A stretch of DNA of 64,000 nucleotides, from positions 186,001 through 250,000 of the forward strand of contig NZ_PYIX02000001.1 in the NCBI RefSeq assembly GCF_003024515.2, read 5' to 3'. Below, piece after piece: positions 58,834 through 64,000 of this stretch. Each line of letters opens with the position of its first letter. Position 1 is the first letter of the stretch. Source of the DNA: Acinetobacter sichuanensis (GTDB lineage Bacteria; Pseudomonadota; Gammaproteobacteria; Pseudomonadales; Moraxellaceae). A program made the position numbers and the translations under genes. Below the pieces are notes generated by a model. It saw only the letters and a program-made list of their open reading frames with translations. It made no database searches and was not told the origin of the DNA.

Positions 58834-60294
58834 ATGATTAAACACTGGATTGATGGTAAAGAAGTCGAAAGCCAAGAAACATTTACAAACTATAATCCTG
58901 CGACAAATCAAGCGATTGGTGAAGTTGCAAGTGGTGGGCAAGCTGAAATTGATCTTGCAGTTGCCGCAGCGAAACGTGCAGCACCACAATGGGCGAAAAC
59001 ACCTGCAAAAGAACGTGCGCGTTTAATGCGTAACTTAGGTGATCTGATTGATCAAAACGTTGCGAAAATTGCTGAACTTGAAACATTAGATACAGGTTTA
59101 CCAATTCACCAAACCAAAAATGTTTTGATTCCTCGTGCTTCACATAACTTCAACTTCTTTGCTGAAGTTTGCACTCGCATGAATGGGCATACTTATCCTG
59201 TTGATGATCAAATGTTGAACTATACATTGCATCAGCCAGTGGGTGTTTGTGGTTTGGTTTCACCTTGGAACGTACCATTTATGACAGCAACATGGAAAAC
59301 TGCACCATGTTTGGCATTAGGTAATACTGCTGTTCTGAAAATGTCGGAGCTTTCACCATTAACAGCGAATGAATTAGGGCGTTTAGCTTTGGAAGCGGGT
59401 ATTCCTGAAGGGGTATTTAACGTTGTTCAAGGTTATGGTGCAACAGCAGGTGATGCTTTAGTGAAGCATCCTGATGTTCGTGCAATTTCATTTACAGGTG
59501 GTACGGCAACAGGTCGTCGTATCATGGCAAATGCTGGGCTGAAAAAATACTCAATGGAGTTAGGTGGTAAATCACCTGTGTTGATTTTTGAAGATGCCGA
59601 TCTTGAACGTGCATTAGATGCAGCATTATTTACGATCTTCTCATTAAATGGTGAACGTTGTACCGCAGGTAGCCGTATTTTCATTCAAGAGTCGGTTTAC
59701 GATGAGTTTGTAAAAGAATTTGCACGTCGTGCAAAAAATATCATTGTTGGTGATCCACAAGACCCGAAAACGCAAGTCGGTTCAATGATTACGCAAGCAC
59801 ATTATGACAAAGTGACAGGTTATATCAAGATTGGTATTGAGGAAGGTGCAAGCCTAGTAGCAGGTGGCTTAGAGCGTCCAGCAAATTTACCTGAACATTT
59901 ACAAAAAGGTCAGTTTATTCAGCCAACGGTTTTTGCCAACGTTGATAACCGTATGCGTATTGCACAAGAAGAAATCTTTGGACCTGTTGTATGTTTGATC
60001 AAGTTTAAAGATGAAGCTGAGGCATTATATTTAGCCAATGATGTTGAGTATGGTTTGGCATCTTATATTTGGACACAAGATATTGGTAAAGCACATCGTT
60101 TAGCTGCTGGTATTGAAGCGGGTATGGTGTTTATTAACAGCCAAAACGTACGTGATTTACGTCAACCTTTTGGTGGCGTAAAAGGTTCAGGAACAGGGCG
60201 TGAAGGCGGTGAATATAGCCTTGAAGTATTTACGGAAATCAAAAATGTTTGTATTTCAATGGGATCGCACCATATACCAAAATGGGGCGTGTAA
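58834..60294 (+). CDS. hpaE: 5-carboxymethyl-2-hydroxymuconate semialdehyde dehydrogenase
   Basis: 486-residue aldehyde dehydrogenase. It oxidises the ring-cleavage product of homoprotocatechuate. 'ELGGKSPVLIFEDAD' holds the catalytic Glu, and 'NGERCTAGSRIFIQES' the nucleophilic Cys. It matches E. coli HpaE almost end to end ('PIHQTKNVLIPRASHNF'). I take ATG 58834 because the earlier ATG at 58825 touches the AAGGG site. It is followed by a 252-base gap that holds a hairpin. Confidence 0.93.
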   Translation: MIKHWIDGKEVESQETFTNYNPATNQAIGEVASGGQAEIDLAVAAAKRAAPQWAKTPAKERARLMRNLGDLIDQNVAKIAELETLDTGLPIHQTKNVLIPRASHNFNFFAEVCTRMNGHTYPVDDQMLNYTLHQPVGVCGLVSPWNVPFMTATWKTAPCLALGNTAVLKMSELSPLTANELGRLALEAGIPEGVFNVVQGYGATAGDALVKHPDVRAISFTGGTATGRRIMANAGLKKYSMELGGKSPVLIFEDADLERALDAALFTIFSLNGERCTAGSRIFIQESVYDEFVKEFARRAKNIIVGDPQDPKTQVGSMITQAHYDKVTGYIKIGIEEGASLVAGGLERPANLPEHLQKGQFIQPTVFANVDNRMRIAQEEIFGPVVCLIKFKDEAEALYLANDVEYGLASYIWTQDIGKAHRLAAGIEAGMVFINSQNVRDLRQPFGGVKGSGTGREGGEYSLEVFTEIKNVCISMGSHHIPKWGV

Positions 60295-60419
60295 CACGCC
60301 ATTTAGAATTTAAGAACAGCATTCTTGTGTGAGATAAAATACAGGAAAATCAACTCAATATTAAGTTTTGTGTGATGTGTTTCTCAGCGAGATATATTGG
60401 ATTTTTGTCTTTATTTGAA

Positions 60420-60456
60420 GCTTGGAGTGGGCTTTTTACCTCACTCTAAGCCTTTT
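60420..60456 (+). terminator. terminator-like hairpin between hpaE and hpaD
   Basis: 12-bp stem GCTTGGAGTGGG / CTCACTCTAAGC with two G-T pairs and an 8-base loop, followed by CTTTTCTC. The T-tract is imperfect. It would separate hpaG1G2E from hpaDFHI, or reduce their expression. Confidence 0.55.
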
Positions 60457-60545
60457 CTCAAGATAAAGGAAATATTCAATATAAAACTCAGCGATCAAAA
60501 AATACTTTACACAACATTTGAAAGAAGAATATCAGGAAGATAGAA

Positions 60546-61406
60546 ATGGGTAAGCTTGCTCTTGCTGCAAAAATCACACATGTACCGTCAATGTATTTAT
60601 CAGAATTGCCAGGTCCAACCAATGGAATCCGTCAAGCAGCAATTGATGGTCATATTGAAATTGGTCGTCGTTGTCGTGAACTTGGTGTCGATACGATCAT
60701 TGTTTTTGATAGTCATTGGCTAGTCAATAGCGCATTTCATATTAATGCAGGTGAAAATTTTAGTGGTATTTATACCAGTAATGAATTGCCACATTTTATT
60801 CAAAATATGGAATTTGATTATGATGGAAACCCTGAATTGGGTCAGTTGATGCAAGAAGAAATTTGTAAAACAGGCATTCGAGCACAAGCACATAATATTA
60901 AAAGTCTTGAACTTGAATATGGCACATTGGTTCCAATGCGTTATATGAATCAGGATAAACATTTTAAAGTCGTTTCAGTATCTGCTTTTTTAACTTCTCA
61001 TGAATTAGAAGACAGCCGTAAATTTGGTGAGGGTTTACTCAAAGCCATTGAAAAATATGAAGGTACTGTAGCGGTATTTGCCAGTGGTTCATTGTCACAT
61101 CGTTTTATTTGGGATCGTGAATATAAGCGTGGTATGGATGAATATACCCGTGAATGGGATCGCCAAGTTGATAAACATGTTGTCGGCATGTGGCAACGTG
61201 CAGAGTGGAAAGCATTTACAGATATGTTGCCTGAATATGCAGAATACTGTTATGGCGAAGGTGGTATGCATGACACTGCAATGCTACTTGGATTATTAGG
61301 CTGGGATCAGTATGACAAAGCCGTAGAAATTATTACGCCAGCGTTTCCGAGTTCAGGAACAGGGCAAATCAATGCCATTTTCCCACTGCCTGACTCAATT
61401 GTTTAA
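60546..61406 (+). CDS. hpaD: 3,4-dihydroxyphenylacetate 2,3-dioxygenase
   Basis: 286-residue class III extradiol (LigB-type) dioxygenase that opens the homoprotocatechuate ring to 5-carboxymethyl-2-hydroxymuconate semialdehyde. Metal-site region: 'ALAAKITHVPSMYLSELPG' and 'IIVFDSHWLVNS'. 'GGMHDTAMLLGLLGWDQY' is the C-terminal block. AGGA lies before the ATG. A long upstream gap suggests its own promoter, but I found no convincing one. Confidence 0.93.
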   Translation: MGKLALAAKITHVPSMYLSELPGPTNGIRQAAIDGHIEIGRRCRELGVDTIIVFDSHWLVNSAFHINAGENFSGIYTSNELPHFIQNMEFDYDGNPELGQLMQEEICKTGIRAQAHNIKSLELEYGTLVPMRYMNQDKHFKVVSVSAFLTSHELEDSRKFGEGLLKAIEKYEGTVAVFASGSLSHRFIWDREYKRGMDEYTREWDRQVDKHVVGMWQRAEWKAFTDMLPEYAEYCYGEGGMHDTAMLLGLLGWDQYDKAVEIITPAFPSSGTGQINAIFPLPDSIV

Positions 61407-61427
61407 ATCATAAAAAGGAGATTTCTG

Positions 61428-61817
61428 ATGCCTCATTTTATTGCTGAATACAGTGCAAATTTAGAAGAATCAGTCGATTTTCAAGACTTATTTACACAAG
61501 TAAATAACTTTTTAGGTGGCACAGGAATCTTCCCTTTAGGTGGTATTCGTAGTCGTGCGATTCGTATGGATAAATTTCGTATGGCAGATGGTTTACATGA
61601 TTATGCCTTTGTTCATATGACGCTAAAAGTTGGTTCTGGGCGTGATTTAGAAACACGTCAACGTGTAGCAACAGAACTCTTTGAAAAAATTGAAGCATTT
61701 TTTCAACCATTAAAAGAGCAGCGTTTATTGGCAATTTCTTTTGAGATGAAAGAACTAGATCCCGTTTTAAATTTCAAATCCAACAATATTCATCAATTTT
61801 TAAAAAATAATGGTTAG
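61428..61817 (+). CDS. hpaF: 5-carboxymethyl-2-hydroxymuconate delta-isomerase
   Basis: 129-residue HpaF, a 4-oxalocrotonate-tautomerase-fold enzyme with the N-terminal catalytic proline ([14 protein letters not shown]: Pro after the removed Met). AAGGAG lies before the ATG. Gap to hpaD is 21 bases and to hpaH 14, so the operon is tight. Confidence 0.93.
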   Translation: MPHFIAEYSANLEESVDFQDLFTQVNNFLGGTGIFPLGGIRSRAIRMDKFRMADGLHDYAFVHMTLKVGSGRDLETRQRVATELFEKIEAFFQPLKEQRLLAISFEMKELDPVLNFKSNNIHQFLKNNG

Positions 61818-61831
61818 ATAAGGATATCTTT

Positions 61832-62635
61832 ATGTTAGATCAAGCAAAAATTCAAGAACTCGCTTTGCAACTGGATCAAGCTGAAAAATCAGGTCAACAA
61901 ATTCGTCAGTTTTCATTGCAATATCCTGAAATTACCATTGAAGATGCCTATGAAATTCAAAAAGCATGGGTCGCACATAAAATTGCTGAAGGGCGTAAAT
62001 TGGTTGGACATAAGATCGGTTTAACTTCACGTGCCATGCAAGTTTCTTCTAATATTACTGAACCTGATTATGGTGCGTTATTAGATGATATGGTATTTGA
62101 CGAAGGAACTGACATTCCAATGTCACGCTTTATCGTGCCACGTGTTGAAGTGGAGTTAGCTTTTATTTTGGGTAAACCACTTTCAGGACCAAATTGCACG
62201 ATTTTTGATGTGCTAGATGCAACGGATTATATTATTCCTGCGGTCGAAATTATTGATGCGCGTTTGCATAATGTAGACCCTGAGACACAAATTACCCGTA
62301 AGGTATTTGACACGATTTCAGATAATGCAGCCAATGCAGGAATTGTATTAGGTGGTCGACCAATTAAGCCAACTGAACTCGATTTACGTCGTATTTCTGC
62401 AATTTTATATCGTAATGGGGTGATTGAAGAGTCTGGAGTGTCTGCTGCGGTATTGAATCATCCAGCCAAAGGTGTGGCGTGGCTTGCAAATAAACTACAT
62501 CCATATGGTGTGACATTAGAAGCAGGTCAAATTATTTTAGGTGGTTCATTTACTCGTCCTGTTGCAGCAAAAGCAGGTGATACTTTCCATATTGATTATG
62601 ATCAATTGGGTTCAATTGCATTTCGTTTTATGTAA
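61832..62635 (+). CDS. hpaH: 2-oxo-hept-4-ene-1,7-dioate hydratase
   Basis: 267-residue metal-dependent hydratase of the MhpD/HpaH family. It adds water to the 2-oxo-heptenedioate. '[13 protein letters not shown]' and '[18 protein letters not shown]' are family blocks, with the acidic metal ligands in 'PRVEVELAF'. AAGGA upstream. Confidence 0.93.
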   Translation: MLDQAKIQELALQLDQAEKSGQQIRQFSLQYPEITIEDAYEIQKAWVAHKIAEGRKLVGHKIGLTSRAMQVSSNITEPDYGALLDDMVFDEGTDIPMSRFIVPRVEVELAFILGKPLSGPNCTIFDVLDATDYIIPAVEIIDARLHNVDPETQITRKVFDTISDNAANAGIVLGGRPIKPTELDLRRISAILYRNGVIEESGVSAAVLNHPAKGVAWLANKLHPYGVTLEAGQIILGGSFTRPVAAKAGDTFHIDYDQLGSIAFRFM

Positions 62636-62648
62636 TTGAGGAGCAGAC

Positions 62649-63452
62649 ATGATTGATACAACAAATTATTTTAAAAAGAAGCTTAAAACTGAACAGCAAA
62701 TTGGGATGTGGGTCGGGCTTGCACAGGGGTATTGTGCAGAAATAGCTGCCAATGCTGGCTATGATTGGTTACTCATTGATGGTGAGCATGCACCGAATGA
62801 TGTTCGTAGTATTTTAGAACAACTACAAGCCATTGCACCTTATCAGAGCCAAGCTGTGGTTCGTCCTGTAACAGGTGATATTCATCTGATTAAACAATTA
62901 CTGGATATTGGTGCTCAAACGCTGTTGATTCCAATGGTGGAGTCGGCTGAGCAAGCACAATTGATGGTACAAGCAACACGGTATCCACCTGAAGGAATTC
63001 GTGGCGTAGGTGCTGCATTAGCACGTGCTTCTCGTTGGAATAACATTACAGATTATTTACAGACTGCTGATGAACAAATTAGTGTGTTGGTACAAATTGA
63101 GTCCAAAAAAGGCTTAGAAAATCTAGACGAAATTTTACAAGTCGAAGGCATTGATGGCGTCTTTATTGGTCCTGCTGATTTGTCTGCTGCTTTGGGTTAT
63201 CGTGGGCAGGCAGGACATCCTGAAGTACAAAAAGTGATTGTAGAAACAATTCAAAAAATTCGCCAAGCAGGTAAAGCTGCGGGTATTTTATCTGCGGATG
63301 AAACCTTGGCAAAAACATATTTGGCTTTAGGCACAGAGTTTGTCGCTGTTGGCGTAGACACGAGTTTATTGATGAAGTCGATGACACAATTGCTAGGAAA
63401 ATTTAAACAGACAGACGCAACTACTCAGCCACAAGCACCAAGCGTCTATTAA
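62649..63452 (+). CDS. hpaI: 4-hydroxy-2-oxo-heptane-1,7-dioate aldolase
   Basis: 267-residue class II (metal) aldolase of the HpcH/HpaI family. It splits the hydroxy-oxo-heptanedioate to pyruvate and succinate semialdehyde. '[15 protein letters not shown]' holds the metal/active-site His, and '[17 protein letters not shown]' the C-terminal block. GAGGAG precedes the ATG. It is followed after 11 bases by an aldehyde dehydrogenase that would use the semialdehyde. Confidence 0.93.
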   Translation: MIDTTNYFKKKLKTEQQIGMWVGLAQGYCAEIAANAGYDWLLIDGEHAPNDVRSILEQLQAIAPYQSQAVVRPVTGDIHLIKQLLDIGAQTLLIPMVESAEQAQLMVQATRYPPEGIRGVGAALARASRWNNITDYLQTADEQISVLVQIESKKGLENLDEILQVEGIDGVFIGPADLSAALGYRGQAGHPEVQKVIVETIQKIRQAGKAAGILSADETLAKTYLALGTEFVAVGVDTSLLMKSMTQLLGKFKQTDATTQPQAPSVY

Positions 63453-63463
63453 GGAATTTAAGT

Positions 63464-64000
63464 ATGCAATTAACAAATACAACTTTATTTAAAGAACAAG
63501 TTTTTATTGATGGTCAATGGGTAAATGCACACGACAATAAAACCTTTGCAGTTACAAATCCTGCCACAGGTGAAATCATTGCAAATATTGCATCTGTTGC
63601 AGCTCAGCAAGTTGAACAGGCTGTTGTTGCTGCGGATACTGCATTAGCTACATGGAAACTCACTACTGCAAAAGAGCGCTCATTATTATTAAAGAAATGG
63701 TATCAATTGATTATTGAAAATCAAGAAGATTTAGCCATGATTTTAAGTACTGAACAAGGGAAACCCATGACAGAAAGTCGTGGTGAGATTTTGTATGGTG
63801 CAAGTTTTATCGAATGGTTTGCTGAAGAAGCAAAACGTACTTATGGCGATGTTATTCCTCATGATAAACAAGGTCGTCGTCTTGTTGTCATTCGTCAGCC
63901 TGTAGGTGTAGTCGCTGCCATTACACCATGGAATTTTCCAAATGCGATGATTACGCGTAAAGTAGGTCCAGCACTTGCTGCGGGCTGTACCGTGATTATT
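63464..64000 (+). CDS. aldehyde dehydrogenase, probable succinate-semialdehyde dehydrogenase (N-terminal part)
   Basis: 179 codons are present; the gene continues beyond the window. It opens '[20 protein letters not shown]' and has '[20 protein letters not shown]' and '[20 protein letters not shown]', the pattern of GabD-type dehydrogenases. AAGGA stands eight bases before the ATG. Position after hpaI points to oxidation of the succinate semialdehyde released there. The catalytic Cys lies outside the window. Confidence 0.85.
   Translation, partial: MQLTNTTLFKEQVFIDGQWVNAHDNKTFAVTNPATGEIIANIASVAAQQVEQAVVAADTALATWKLTTAKERSLLLKKWYQLIIENQEDLAMILSTEQGKPMTESRGEILYGASFIEWFAEEAKRTYGDVIPHDKQGRRLVVIRQPVGVVAAITPWNFPNAMITRKVGPALAAGCTVII

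Overview
The window is an ordinary-looking stretch of an AT-rich gammaproteobacterial chromosome, most probably Acinetobacter (Moraxellaceae). This rests on the adjacent dat-ddc pair for 1,3-diaminopropane synthesis, the hisZ-purA pair, a CsrA with a long polar tail, a PstC/PstA pair with large N-terminal regions, and the protein sequences in general. I see no insertion sequence, prophage, CRISPR array, tRNA or rRNA. Both ends cut through genes.

Layout. 1-1101: start of a PAP2-family phosphatase and a SIMPL-domain exported protein. 1567-4476: dat-ddc. 4564-8436: Lrp-type regulator divergent from an indolepyruvate/phenylpyruvate decarboxylase, followed by an amino-acid permease; this looks like an Ehrlich-type amino-acid catabolic module. 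8634-12093: a membrane protein paired with LemA, then an acyl-CoA synthetase. 12191-15593: a tiny Cys-rich ORF, a MoeB/ThiF-type enzyme, an AarF/UbiB kinase-like protein, and folB overlapping folK. 15979-18870: small membrane ORFs, then a purine permease and an adenine/adenosine deaminase, which together suggest purine salvage. 18986-21134: cytochrome b561, a small lipoprotein, rnhB and csrA. 21365-25773: alaS, a secreted protein and lysC on the minus strand. 26011-30101: an exported unknown, a GapA/Epd-like dehydrogenase, a coiled-coil membrane protein and the azlCD exporter divergent from an Lrp regulator. 30169-32492: an unknown membrane protein, the RNA 2'-phosphotransferase KptA and an unknown lipoprotein. 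32731-35289: hisZ-purA. 35469-37602: two paralogous M48 lipoprotein metallopeptidases. 38082-42908: pstSCAB behind a Pho-box array, with no phoU beside it. 42999-47975: a Lon-like protease divergent from AmpG, which carries an unusual soluble insertion. 48204-50247: gloA, a bile-acid/sodium symporter-family protein and rpmE with a structured leader. 50378-54336: a FimX-like REC/PAS/GGDEF/EAL protein and a PilZ protein. 54364-56298: epmB divergent from efp. 56356-64000: hpaA divergent from hpaG1-hpaG2-hpaE-hpaD-hpaF-hpaH-hpaI and a truncated aldehyde dehydrogenase, forming the homoprotocatechuate meta-cleavage pathway.

The genes form several working sets. The hpa genes carry homoprotocatechuate to pyruvate and succinate semialdehyde, and the last, truncated gene probably oxidises the semialdehyde. 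The pst genes import phosphate. EpmB beta-isomerises the lysine used to modify EF-P. Many genes are bounded by clear intrinsic terminators, which are listed.

I found no convincing new defence, toxin or mobile system. The items most worth a second look are the Ig-like insertion in AmpG, the perfect palindrome over the predicted hpaG1 start site, the small ORF with an internal terminator-like hairpin before the purine permease, the 22-bp-phased direct repeat near 19,620, the FimX/PilZ pair, and the Lrp-decarboxylase-permease module.
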